A stretch of DNA of 64,000 nt from Pontibacter populi (GTDB lineage: Bacteria > Bacteroidota > Bacteroidia > Cytophagales > Hymenobacteraceae), in contig NZ_JAHWXQ010000003.1 of NCBI RefSeq assembly GCF_019336435.1, forward strand, positions 1 to 64,000, read 5' to 3'. The notes below the pieces were generated by a model. It was not told the DNA's origin and searched no databases. It saw only the letters and a list, made by a program, of their open reading frames with translations. Of this stretch, positions 53,885 through 62,690 are shown piece after piece. Each line of letters starts with the position of its first letter. Position 1 is the first letter of the stretch. The translations under genes were made by a program, and so were the position numbers.

Positions 53885-55057
53885 TCAGCCTAACGTCTTT
53901 CTTGCGAAGAAGGAAATCAACATGCCAGGAACAGCCAAGGCAATAGCCATATAAGTTAATGCTATGGGAGAATAAGCACCGAGCAACAAACCGGCACCAG
54001 AAGTTGCTAGCATAATGGATAGATTAAATGCAGAAGACTGAACTGATGTGGCAACGTCTTTAGCGCTCTCTACCTGTTTACTTATTGCCGCTTGAAACAA
54101 GGTAACCAAAGGTCCGAAAGAAAGTCCCCATAAAAAGAAAGCAAAATGTGCTATTCCTGTAATCCTACCGAATAGCAGAAAAATAGCCATGGAAATGATC
54201 AACAAGGCAAACATCGCGATTGTAAGCAGCCTCAGGTATACATCGGTGTATTTTATGGCCAGCAATACGGAAACCAAGGACCCTGCCCCGAAAAGTAATA
54301 AAGCACTTTCTGTTCCCCCGGTAAGCTCGATTTCATTGACAAGGCTTGTGATATATACATATACCCCATAATGTGCACCCACCCCAAGCAGGGTAAGCAA
54401 AAGGACAATCAGAACTGCCGGGATTTTGAGCAAGGCAAATGGTGATGAGCTTTGGGTAAGTTTCTCTCCGGGAGTGGGAGGCAACACAAACAAACTAATC
54501 AATGCAATAGCAAGAATGACTACCCCTAGTGCAATAAATCCAGCTCGCCAACCAAATTCGTTACCGATAAAGGTCATGAGTGGCATCCCCAGACTAATGC
54601 CCAAGGTGTTACCTGCCATTATTACCGCAATAGCCTTTCCGTGATAATCCTCATGCACCAGGCGCATCCCGTAGGCTGCAATCATGGGCCACATCACCCC
54701 TGCACAAATCCCACCTATAATCCGCAGGAATATAATCACTGTATAGTTCAGCAAAAGCGCTGCAGCGATATTTGAAACAGCAAAACCTACGAGCAGGACC
54801 AATAACAAGATTTTTCGGTTGAATTGCATCGTCAGTGAAACAAGTGGGATTGCGAAAACAGCAGATGCAATGGCATAGTAACCTACCAGATTGCCGCCTT
54901 GCACCTCGCTGATATTCAAATCAGCCATCATTTGCGGGAGAACACCAGAAGGCATTAACTCAGACAGAATCCCAACAAAAGTTACAGAAGACATCAATAG
55001 CATAATCAGCCATGAGAAATGCATATTAGCACTGACAGCAGTTTGTTGTTGACGCAT
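53885..55057 (-). CDS. MFS transporter, DHA1 type (AraJ/arabinose-efflux-like)
   Basis: 390 aa, 12 helices. Helix 1-2 region VGILSELMPSGVLPQMMADLNISEVQGGNLVGYYAIASAV is the arabinose efflux permease type, and GRI near the mid-loop and VMAGNTLGISLGMPLMTFIG are the helix 5 antiporter-like motif. Exporter of sugars or small drugs, substrate unknown. Single gene; an open region of 619 bases lies upstream. Confidence 0.88.
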   Translation of the reverse strand: MRQQQTAVSANMHFSWLIMLLMSSVTFVGILSELMPSGVLPQMMADLNISEVQGGNLVGYYAIASAVFAIPLVSLTMQFNRKILLLVLLVGFAVSNIAAALLLNYTVIIFLRIIGGICAGVMWPMIAAYGMRLVHEDYHGKAIAVIMAGNTLGISLGMPLMTFIGNEFGWRAGFIALGVVILAIALISLFVLPPTPGEKLTQSSSPFALLKIPAVLIVLLLTLLGVGAHYGVYVYITSLVNEIELTGGTESALLLFGAGSLVSVLLAIKYTDVYLRLLTIAMFALLIISMAIFLLFGRITGIAHFAFFLWGLSFGPLVTLFQAAISKQVESAKDVATSVQSSAFNLSIMLATSGAGLLLGAYSPIALTYMAIALAVPGMLISFFARKTLG

Positions 55058-55676
55058 GAGTTAGCTTTTAGAGCCCTTTTAAAATTTGTTAATTCTGATA
55101 GAGTGAGATACCCTACTCCTTAGTTTTCAGACTGGGTATCATTTGGTGCAAATCTAACAGACACTTTTGGAGCCCGTAGATCAGGTGCTCCTGCCTGAAA
55201 TTAACACATGAAATCACTTTATAGCGAAACTATAGTTCCTGCACCGCTGCGCTCAGGTTAATTACACCTTAAATTCTTCAGCCATTTTCCTGAATTTTAA
55301 TGTCACGGCTGCTCTCATTTTATCTGCTTGATCAATGGTCTACTGAAATTGAAATATACGAGGCCGCTATACGTGGCGATGCAATATGATTTGTAAGTGA
55401 AACTTTTGAACAGAGTATTTGGGAAATAGTTTCTGGTCACTGCTACAAAATGGCGAATGAGCGACCTGTAGTTATTCTTACCTATTCTTTTACTCCTTTC
55501 AGGCATACTCACTGTTCCTGTGTTTTACATAGGTTACCAATGTATCTAATACCTCTTTTATATCGTTAGATACCTATACTTCCTTTAGGACAGCGAAGTA
55601 CTATACAAACTACTTGTGATTATCTAAAAACCTTATTTGCATTTTAATAGTATTGCCCACGACTTAACAACAATCA
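55058..55676. other. Intergenic region upstream of the cytoskeletal operon
   Basis: 619 bases between divergent genes. A 65-codon minus-strand frame (55315-55512) has no recognisable features and I do not call it. The operon's promoter should lie in the last 150 bases; ATTTGC and TATTGCCC near 55635-55657 are not convincing boxes. Confidence 0.5.
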
Positions 55677-57044
55677 ATGCATGCTCCAAAAATGGTAGAA
55701 ATTAGATTGTATTTATTGCTGATATGCAGTATGCTTCTAATAAGTGGTTGTTATAAAAAACAATCTGCGAACGAAGAGACTGAACCAGTCAAAACTACAC
55801 CCGCTATAATTGAAAAAAACGCCCCTTCAGGTAAACCTGCTACACCTCCCGAAACGACTACTCCCTCCAAAGTTGATGTGAACGTGTACCTGGAAATCTC
55901 AAATGGGATGAAAGGCTTTATGCCCACACCAGCTGCCGGAAAAGAAGCCACTACGTTTCAGAACAACCTGGTTAAACTGATCTCAGAAGTGCAGGACGGA
56001 CGCTACGTGGATGAGAAAGGCTTTTACCTGGCTAAAGAGGATGCGCAAAGTCGCCCTGTGCTGGATAGCGTGTCATACAATACCATGAAAAGCTACATCG
56101 TTAGTGGTATTAAAGATGATGTACGTGGCACACCGCTTCCGGCTATGCTAAAAGCAGCTTTGCAAAAGTCTATAGAGCAAGGGGCAGTGAGTGTGATCAT
56201 TTCGGATTTTATTCATGGCCCGGACCCACGCGATCAGGGGCAGTTCATTTCCCTGGATTCTGACATCCGGAGCAGTCTGCGGGAGGCCGAGCACCAGGGA
56301 CTGGCAATTGCCATCCTGGGTAACACATCTGAGTTTTTTGGTAACTACTACCCAGCCGTCAAAAAACCGGAAATCAGACGCTCCCTCAATGGCGGAGAGA
56401 TACCGTATTATATCTGGGTTATCGGCAAGCAGGAAGATGTGCAGGTTGTTACGAACAAGGTGCTGCGCAATCTGCCGGCCCAGCAGGCTTACTTCGGCTT
56501 TGAGTATGAATCCATACCGTATTCTGCGTTACTTAAAGAAAAAGCATTTAAGCCGGCGGGTGTAGTGTATTGCAGTAGCCGCAATGCTGACCCTTGTACT
56601 TCTGTTAATCTTCAGCCAGAGAAGAAAGAGCCAGTAGAGTTTACCATTGGCCTGGATCTGAGCCAGCTGCCCCTGTCGATGCAAACTATAGATTACCTGA
56701 AAAAGAATCTGAAAGTAACAAGCACTGGCAGCAGGTCAACTATAGTTTCGGTTACAGCTGCTGATGAAACTATAAAAGCCACACCAGACCTTGCAAAGTA
56801 TACCCATTTTGTACGGGTACGCGTACCGGAGCTTACAGCCAACTCTGGAACAATATCCGTGCAACTGCCGCAGGTAACACCAGCCTGGATCTCTGGCTGG
56901 TCTACGGATAACGACAACAACCCGGCAGCTGACCCCAAAAAGACATACCAGTTAACAAAGATAGTAGACGGCGTACAGGCACTTTACCGCGACCAAAACG
57001 ACTTCGTATTTAATGCAACTATAGAATTTAAAAAAGCAGACTAA
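55677..57044 (+). CDS. Lipoprotein with degenerate von Willebrand A-like domain
   Basis: 455 aa. Lipobox LISGC with Cys25, then a Pro/Thr/Lys-rich linker (30-65). Residues ~67-230 look like a vWA fold: VNVYLEISNGMKGFM occupies the place of the MIDAS motif DxSxS but with Glu73, Ser75 and Gly77, so metal binding is doubtful; VSVIISDFIHGPDP (172-185) fits the second metal strand. The C-terminal half (240-455) is beta-rich. First gene of an operon that continues through tubulin-like and actin-like proteins. Probably the envelope-facing part of that machine (inference). Six bp separate it from the next gene. Confidence 0.7.
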   Translation: MHAPKMVEIRLYLLLICSMLLISGCYKKQSANEETEPVKTTPAIIEKNAPSGKPATPPETTTPSKVDVNVYLEISNGMKGFMPTPAAGKEATTFQNNLVKLISEVQDGRYVDEKGFYLAKEDAQSRPVLDSVSYNTMKSYIVSGIKDDVRGTPLPAMLKAALQKSIEQGAVSVIISDFIHGPDPRDQGQFISLDSDIRSSLREAEHQGLAIAILGNTSEFFGNYYPAVKKPEIRRSLNGGEIPYYIWVIGKQEDVQVVTNKVLRNLPAQQAYFGFEYESIPYSALLKEKAFKPAGVVYCSSRNADPCTSVNLQPEKKEPVEFTIGLDLSQLPLSMQTIDYLKKNLKVTSTGSRSTIVSVTAADETIKATPDLAKYTHFVRVRVPELTANSGTISVQLPQVTPAWISGWSTDNDNNPAADPKKTYQLTKIVDGVQALYRDQNDFVFNATIEFKKAD

Positions 57045-57049
57045 CACCC

Positions 57050-57463
57050 ATGATACAAAATTTTTTTTCCGGACTTTACGAACTGTTTTTAGGCCGGCCG
57101 ATCCCTGCGAACTTCACCAACGATTATCGTGAAGTTGTATTCCCGAACACCGGGCTGATGCTGTTCATCATCACACTGTCAATCGTGATCATCTATTATT
57201 ATGTACTGAACCGTGCCATGAGCACTGGATTGTACAAGCCGAAGCATTGGGTCATGTTCCTGATCCTGAACGCAATCATCGCCTTTATCATCCCGGTCAT
57301 GCAGGTAACCGGCAACGAGATCGAGACGCACTCTTATACTTATATGTTCGCTTTTGTGAACGTGATATACAGTCTTATACTTTTCTTCGTTTTCTCTATA
57401 CTACTCAAAAGGGGATCCGTGCAGGCATGGACAACTCCAATGAAATGGCCCAATAAAAAATAA
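57050..57463 (+). CDS. Three-helix membrane protein of the tubulin/actin-like operon
   Basis: 137 aa. Hydrophobic segments at about 36-57, 67-87 and 97-119, with amphipathic N-terminus (IQNFFSGLYELFLGRPIP) and a short basic tail (TPMKWPNKK). No family recognised. It is 6 bp after the lipoprotein gene and 3 bp before the tubulin-like gene, so translationally tied to both and plausibly a membrane anchor for the cytoplasmic filaments (inference). Confidence 0.75.
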   Translation: MIQNFFSGLYELFLGRPIPANFTNDYREVVFPNTGLMLFIITLSIVIIYYYVLNRAMSTGLYKPKHWVMFLILNAIIAFIIPVMQVTGNEIETHSYTYMFAFVNVIYSLILFFVFSILLKRGSVQAWTTPMKWPNKK

Positions 57464-57465
57464 CT

Positions 57466-58917
57466 ATGGCAAAGCTTTTTGTATTCGGAATAGGTGGCAC
57501 CGGTTCCCGCGTGATCCGTTCGCTGGTCATGCTGATGGCTGCAGGTGTCAAAATTCAGAACTGTGATAAAATAGTACCGATCATTATTGACCCCGATACC
57601 CAAAACGGCGACATGAACCGCACTGTGGAGCTGCTTAAAACATACAAGCACATCCACGATGCACTCGGTCGTCGCGACGAAGGTTTCTTTCATACCGATA
57701 TCAGCACATTGTCAAGCATAGCCGGCGATGGCACAGCCAAAATCCGCGACAGTTTTGTATATGATTTCGGTGGCATCAACAAGCCTTTTAAAGATCATGT
57801 AGGCTACAACCAGCTCGACATCGAGAGCCAGGCGCTGATCGATCTATTGTTTACGCCGGAGAACCTGAACAACAGTCTGGATGTGGGCTTCAGGGGCAGT
57901 CCGAACGTGGGGAGTGTGGTATTGAACGAGATCATCGATTCTCCTGAAATGCGCTTCTTTGCTTCCAACTTCCAGGCAGGGGACCGTATCTTTTTTGTGA
58001 GTTCGATATTTGGCGGAACAGGCGCTGCCGGTTTCCCGCTATTGCTTAAAAACTTTAAAGATTCTCGTTCAGGTTTGCCTAACGCAGCCAGCCTCAACTC
58101 AGCTTTAACAGGTGCCATGGTAGTATTGCCATACTTTTCGTTAGAGCAACCGGCCGCTGGTGTAGAAGCTGACTTTATCGACTCCAATACCTTTACTACT
58201 AAGGCGAAAGATGCATTGTCTTACTATCAGAACCATCTGAATGGAGTGAATGCGGTTTACTACATGGGTGACACGCCGGACAAGCCGATGGAGAATAACC
58301 CGGGCCGTGCCAGCCAGAAAAATGATGCGCACTTAGTAGAACTGTTGAGCGCTTTGGCTATAGTTGACTTTATGGATTACTCGGATAATGAGCTTTCGGG
58401 CAACGAAGTGTACCATGAGTATGGCTTGCGTGAAGATGTAAGCCAGGTACAGTTTCAGCATCTGGACAGCGAAACAAGAGATCGTATTGCCAAACAATTT
58501 ATTCGATTCCATTACTTCGAACGCTATTACTCCACCCATCTACCTGACGACGCACAGGCAGCTTATGCCAAAGGCGTTGACCTTACAGGTGCTATCCGCA
58601 ACGAGCCGGTATTTAAAGAGCTGAACAAGTTTTTAGCAAACCCTGAGTTTGGTTACCAGTCGTGGTTGCGTGAGTTAGGCCGAAAAGAAAGAACTTTCGC
58701 TGCACTTAACCTGAACGAATCAGACTTCAACCGCATGGTATCGGATAAGCAAATTGAGACAGGCTTTCTGAACAAAGGTATCCACCAGGGCTCCTTTGTA
58801 AAAGAACTTAACCGCGCTTCCGAATCCATCTCTGACCGCGACGCTTTCAAAGCAACTATAAAAGCTTTTGAAACGGCTACTAATAACCTGGTGGAAGAGA
58901 AGCTGAAGTATAGCTAA
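57466..58917 (+). CDS. Tubulin/FtsZ-superfamily protein (tubulin-like, Tubulin_2 type)
   Basis: 483 aa. GIGGTGSRV (8-16) is the first nucleotide loop, equivalent to GxGGxGxN of FtsZ. IFFVSSIFGGTGAAG (175-189) matches the tubulin signature GGGTG(S/T)G. MVVLPYFS (~220) corresponds to the strand after it. The C-terminal region from ~330 (EVYHEYGLREDVSQVQF and on) is unlike FtsZ. The protein lacks the acidic C-terminal FtsZ tail that binds ZipA/FtsA. Families of this kind (FtsZ-like, Tubulin_2) have been predicted to remodel membranes. No signal peptide: cytoplasmic. Likely binds GTP and may polymerise; not proven. Confidence 0.8.
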   Translation: MAKLFVFGIGGTGSRVIRSLVMLMAAGVKIQNCDKIVPIIIDPDTQNGDMNRTVELLKTYKHIHDALGRRDEGFFHTDISTLSSIAGDGTAKIRDSFVYDFGGINKPFKDHVGYNQLDIESQALIDLLFTPENLNNSLDVGFRGSPNVGSVVLNEIIDSPEMRFFASNFQAGDRIFFVSSIFGGTGAAGFPLLLKNFKDSRSGLPNAASLNSALTGAMVVLPYFSLEQPAAGVEADFIDSNTFTTKAKDALSYYQNHLNGVNAVYYMGDTPDKPMENNPGRASQKNDAHLVELLSALAIVDFMDYSDNELSGNEVYHEYGLREDVSQVQFQHLDSETRDRIAKQFIRFHYFERYYSTHLPDDAQAAYAKGVDLTGAIRNEPVFKELNKFLANPEFGYQSWLRELGRKERTFAALNLNESDFNRMVSDKQIETGFLNKGIHQGSFVKELNRASESISDRDAFKATIKAFETATNNLVEEKLKYS

Positions 58918-58936
58918 GTATAAAGTATGATTTATA

Positions 58937-59059
58937 GCGCGAGCCTCCAGGCTCGTGTTTACTATAGGGTGGCCTCTGGCCACTGTAAACCAAAAGTATA
59001 GATGTTATTAAAGGGCCGGAGGCCCAGCTATAGTTAGTCACGAGTGAAGACGCTCGCGC
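58937..59059. repeat. Structured multi-hairpin element between the tubulin-like and actin-like genes
   Basis: Within 123 bases: CGAGCCT-CC-AGGCTCG (58940-58955), GTTTAC...GTAAAC (57/62 and 85/90 of 589xx) enclosing GTGGCC-TCT-GGCCAC (58969-58983), GGGCC-GGA-GGCCC (59013-59025) and an outer GCGCGAGC (58937-58944) / GCTCGCGC (59052-59059). CTCGTG (58952-58957) can also pair with CACGAG (59039-59044), an alternative to the first hairpin. Similar to the cluster at 8055-8120. Could be a REP-like repeat or an RNA element controlling the actin-like gene. Confidence 0.7.
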
Positions 59060-59097
59060 CATACTTAGGAACATTACACAACACAAAAGAAACAAAC

Positions 59098-62000
59098 ATG
59101 CCGAAAGTACTTCGTCTACATAAAACCGGATCAAACGTGGAAGGCTGGGCCAAAACCAGCCAGATCACGAGCACAGAGATAAAAGACATAACCGATGGCG
59201 CCGGTGGCAGAGCCTTAAAAATTAACGCTTCCATACCTACGCCATTTGCCCGTATGCACCTGTTCGAAACCGCTTTCGATTTTGTGAAGCGCGGCGTGGC
59301 AGGAAATAGCACCAATACCATTTACCACAAATTTGTAACCCATTTCTGGGATCTGTGGGAGCTGCTTTATAACCACCAGAGCTACGCTCAAGCCGGTAAC
59401 AAAATCATCATTCGCCGTTGGAACAAACACCAGCAGTTGGGGGCCATGCAGTCGAATCCGAATACTAGTTTACTGGGCCGCACGCTGGAGCTTTTCATGA
59501 ACGACAGCCGCTTTCAGGGAATCGAAGATATCTTCCTGATCTTCTTTGAATCGACTAGCCCACGCGGTGACCGACACATGCAACTGATTGGGGGCACTTC
59601 GCCGCTGACCTTCCTGTTTGTAGCGCCAAACGTGCAGCCGCTAAGTATAAACCGTGCCCAGAACATTGGTACCTATTTCGACCATAACTATGTGTCGCTG
59701 GAAGACCGTGAGCACGATTTCAGGGAGTATGTGCACAAGCTTTTTGTGTCGAATCCTGCCATGATTCAGGCGTTCCCGGCCGTATATAATTCATTGGACG
59801 AGAACCTGCTGCGCAAGATCAACATGGCGGGTAATGTGGGGCAAAATGCCATTGCTTCGGAATATCTCCAACTGGTAGATTTTCAGCAGAACCCGGTGCA
59901 TGTCGGCCACCTGAACTTCCTGGTAAAAAAAGACCAGACAGCCGTTACGAGCAGCGACCTGTTCATCCGCCCGACCCATACCGGATTCTCGGGTGAACGG
60001 CCTATTGTACTGAAGCCTGAACTGCGCTTAGCTCCAACTATAAAGTATGTAAATAACCTGGCGTGGCCGGTAAATACGGTGGTGGGTTATTACGATGAGA
60101 AGCCACTGGAAAACCGTTCGCTCCCGGGGGTTGGGTTTAACTATCCATACTTAACTATAAACGACCTGCTGCAGGAAACGCTGGTGCAGGTGCCGTATGA
60201 AGTAAATACCGACCGTTTTTATAGTGGCACCGTGGTGTATCAGCCTGGCGTTACAGATAAAACATTCAACTATCTGCTGCCTATCACGAGCTTGTACTTC
60301 CAGTTTTTCACACCGGAAGATCTTGCAAACCATCTGACTTTCCATATCGATGTGAACCACGTACGGGTAACACTGAACGTGCCTACGGAGAAAGGAAACG
60401 TAGTATATGAGCGCAGCTATTACGACAACCCGCTGAACTCGAAAGATGCGCATGGGAATGTGATTCCTGAGAAAGGGCATATCCTGAAATCAAGAATTGG
60501 TCTGGGTGTGTTCCCGTTCTATAAATTCACCGACGCTGTGCAGTACAACGATTTCTACAAGGTGATGCTGGTAGACGAAGACATCGATCCGCTGCTGGTG
60601 AACAAGAACCATTCGCTTACCTTTTATGCAGGAGGAAAGCAACTGGAAGCTGGCGGCGGTATCATTTCGGCCACGGCACATAAGCGAACTAAGAAAAGTA
60701 ACAGTAGCGCAGGAAGTACTTATTATGAGATCCGCGGTACGCACTTCGACGTGGCAGAATTCACCCATGCAGGGGTTGATTTTGTAGGTAAAGCGCTGAT
60801 CGTGCCGAAATTCGAAGAGAAGCAGCAGGGGATTCACAACTTTACCTTTGCCATCGACTTCGGAACATCAAATACGCACATTGCTTATACTTCGGGCTCC
60901 AATCAGCCGCCGCGCGAGTTCTCCATCACAGCAAACGACCAGCAACTGGTGATGCTGAACAAGCCTTCCGAAGACCCGGCCTTAACAGATTACCAGCGCT
61001 TCCACAAGCGCGGATTCGGCCGTTTGTTTGCCGTAGAGACCTTGCTGAAGCGTGAATTTATACCATTGATCATCGGTTCCGGCGGCTCGCTGTATAACTT
61101 CCCGACCCGTACGGCTACCTGCGAATCTATTGATTTTGAAAACCAGATCACCAACTTGTTTGGTAATATAAACATCGGTTTCTCAATCAACACCGAAGGC
61201 ACACACCAGGACCAGTACAAACAAACTTACCACACCGATCTGAAGTGGAGTGAGACACTAACCAATACCGGTAAGCGTCGTATCGAAGCATTCTTCACCG
61301 AGATCATGCTGCTTATCAAGAACAAAGTGGTATTGAACAACGGTAATGTGGCGAGCACCAAGATCGTATGGTTTGCACCGCTTAGCTTTGATGAGTATTC
61401 CCGCAACATGTTCCAGAACGTGTGGGATACAGTGTATAACAACGTATTCAAGAACGGAAGAAATACGGTTTGCATTACAGAATCGGTAGCGCCATTCTAC
61501 TTCCTGTCCAGAACCGGAGCTGTGGTGCCGAGCCAGGATGAGAACCTGATAAACGTAGATATTGGCGGTGGTACTACCGACGTATTGTTGTTTACGAACC
61601 GCAGGCCTTCGCATAGTTCGTCGTTCCGTTTTGCCGGTAACGACCTGTGGGGAGATGGTTTTGCGACCGTGAAAACCAGCAAAGACAATGGTTTGCTGCA
61701 ATACGGCGTAGACCACGTGCTGCGCATTCCGTTAACAGAAGAAGGACGAGAGTACCGCAAGTTCCTGGAAACGGCTTTGGATAATCCGGATTTCAATTCA
61801 GCCGATATCAGCGCCCTGCTGTTCAGCTATGACAAGGAACTGAACTATAGCTCGCAGCTTTTACAGGCACGTCAGTTACGACTGATGTTCTACCTGCACT
61901 TCGGATCGCTCATGTACCACTTAGCACAACTGGTGCAGCAATTGGATGTGAAAGTACCGCGTTACATCTCGTTTAGTGGTCGTGGTAGTTTGTACATCAA

Positions 62001-62562
62001 GCTACTGAGCGCTGGCAACAACCTGTCGAATGTGGAACGCTATGCCAAAGCCATCTTCCATAAAGTAACAGGGCAGGAGCCGCCGGCAAACTTTAAACTG
62101 GTGCTGGTAGATAATCCGAAACAGGTAACAGCTAACGGTGGTGCCATGGCGCTGGAGGGCACAGATCTGAATGACCTGACCAACATCCCGATCATGAAGC
62201 CGACCGGTTCTGCCAACGTAGAAGATGCGCTGACACCTGTCACCAAAACACAGATCACAGGGCAACTGCGCCAGGAAGTGATGGATAACGTGATGAACTG
62301 CCTGCAGCTACTGTTGGATGATCCGGATGTTTCGCCGCTGATGCGCTCGATGGGCGTGGAAGTAGACCCAATGCGTGTGCTGGATTTTATGCGCATGAAC
62401 CTGCAGGACAGCTATACTATGGTGCTGGAAGATACCGTACGCGGCCTGACAGACCGGGAGCAACTGCACGAGACCATGTTCTTTATGCCGCTTAAGCAAT
62501 CGCTATACTTGCTGTCGAAAGAACTTTATAAGCAGCAGGCGCAAGTGAGTGCTATCTCGTAA
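59098..62562 (+). CDS. Giant actin/Hsp70-fold ATPase-like protein with unrecognised N-terminal half
   Basis: 1154 aa from ATG 59098 (an in-frame start at 59044 lies in the structured element and is less likely). Residues 1-~575 match nothing I recognise; they are strand-rich. The actin/Hsp70 ATPase region begins at ~580: FTFAIDFGTSNTHIAYTSG is phosphate-1, INVDIGGGTTDVLLFT (~815-830) phosphate-2, YISFSGRGSLYIKLLSAG (~955) the adenosine-type motif, followed by GGAMALEG. All three motifs are intact, so ATP binding is likely. No membrane segment. Some SrfB-like 'virulence' proteins share this fold; relation uncertain. It is encoded between the tubulin-like and the Q/E-rich protein genes. Confidence 0.8.
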   Translation: MPKVLRLHKTGSNVEGWAKTSQITSTEIKDITDGAGGRALKINASIPTPFARMHLFETAFDFVKRGVAGNSTNTIYHKFVTHFWDLWELLYNHQSYAQAGNKIIIRRWNKHQQLGAMQSNPNTSLLGRTLELFMNDSRFQGIEDIFLIFFESTSPRGDRHMQLIGGTSPLTFLFVAPNVQPLSINRAQNIGTYFDHNYVSLEDREHDFREYVHKLFVSNPAMIQAFPAVYNSLDENLLRKINMAGNVGQNAIASEYLQLVDFQQNPVHVGHLNFLVKKDQTAVTSSDLFIRPTHTGFSGERPIVLKPELRLAPTIKYVNNLAWPVNTVVGYYDEKPLENRSLPGVGFNYPYLTINDLLQETLVQVPYEVNTDRFYSGTVVYQPGVTDKTFNYLLPITSLYFQFFTPEDLANHLTFHIDVNHVRVTLNVPTEKGNVVYERSYYDNPLNSKDAHGNVIPEKGHILKSRIGLGVFPFYKFTDAVQYNDFYKVMLVDEDIDPLLVNKNHSLTFYAGGKQLEAGGGIISATAHKRTKKSNSSAGSTYYEIRGTHFDVAEFTHAGVDFVGKALIVPKFEEKQQGIHNFTFAIDFGTSNTHIAYTSGSNQPPREFSITANDQQLVMLNKPSEDPALTDYQRFHKRGFGRLFAVETLLKREFIPLIIGSGGSLYNFPTRTATCESIDFENQITNLFGNINIGFSINTEGTHQDQYKQTYHTDLKWSETLTNTGKRRIEAFFTEIMLLIKNKVVLNNGNVASTKIVWFAPLSFDEYSRNMFQNVWDTVYNNVFKNGRNTVCITESVAPFYFLSRTGAVVPSQDENLINVDIGGGTTDVLLFTNRRPSHSSSFRFAGNDLWGDGFATVKTSKDNGLLQYGVDHVLRIPLTEEGREYRKFLETALDNPDFNSADISALLFSYDKELNYSSQLLQARQLRLMFYLHFGSLMYHLAQLVQQLDVKVPRYISFSGRGSLYIKLLSAGNNLSNVERYAKAIFHKVTGQEPPANFKLVLVDNPKQVTANGGAMALEGTDLNDLTNIPIMKPTGSANVEDALTPVTKTQITGQLRQEVMDNVMNCLQLLLDDPDVSPLMRSMGVEVDPMRVLDFMRMNLQDSYTMVLEDTVRGLTDREQLHETMFFMPLKQSLYLLSKELYKQQAQVSAIS

Positions 62563-62578
62563 AACGTATACCTCTGAG

Positions 62579-62628
62579 GTATAAAATCAACCATTCTCAA
62601 CTATAGTTAGGGGTGGTTGATTTTATAC
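62579..62628. terminator. 15-bp inverted repeat after the actin-like gene (terminator or attenuator)
   Basis: GTATAAAATCAACCA (62579-62593) pairs perfectly with TGGTTGATTTTATAC (62614-62628). The 20-nt loop contains the palindrome AACTATAGTT. It lacks a long T run and downstream genes continue on the same strand, so partial termination or mRNA processing inside the operon is likely. Confidence 0.65.
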
Positions 62629-62690
62629 ATTAATTAGGTTACACTATCTTAAAGACATTAATCTTAAACAGAATAAAACAACATTGATAC

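Noticed and set aside
55315..55512. Minus-strand 65-codon frame upstream of the cytoskeletal operon
   Set aside because: No recognisable feature, no ribosome-binding site, AT-rich chance frame.
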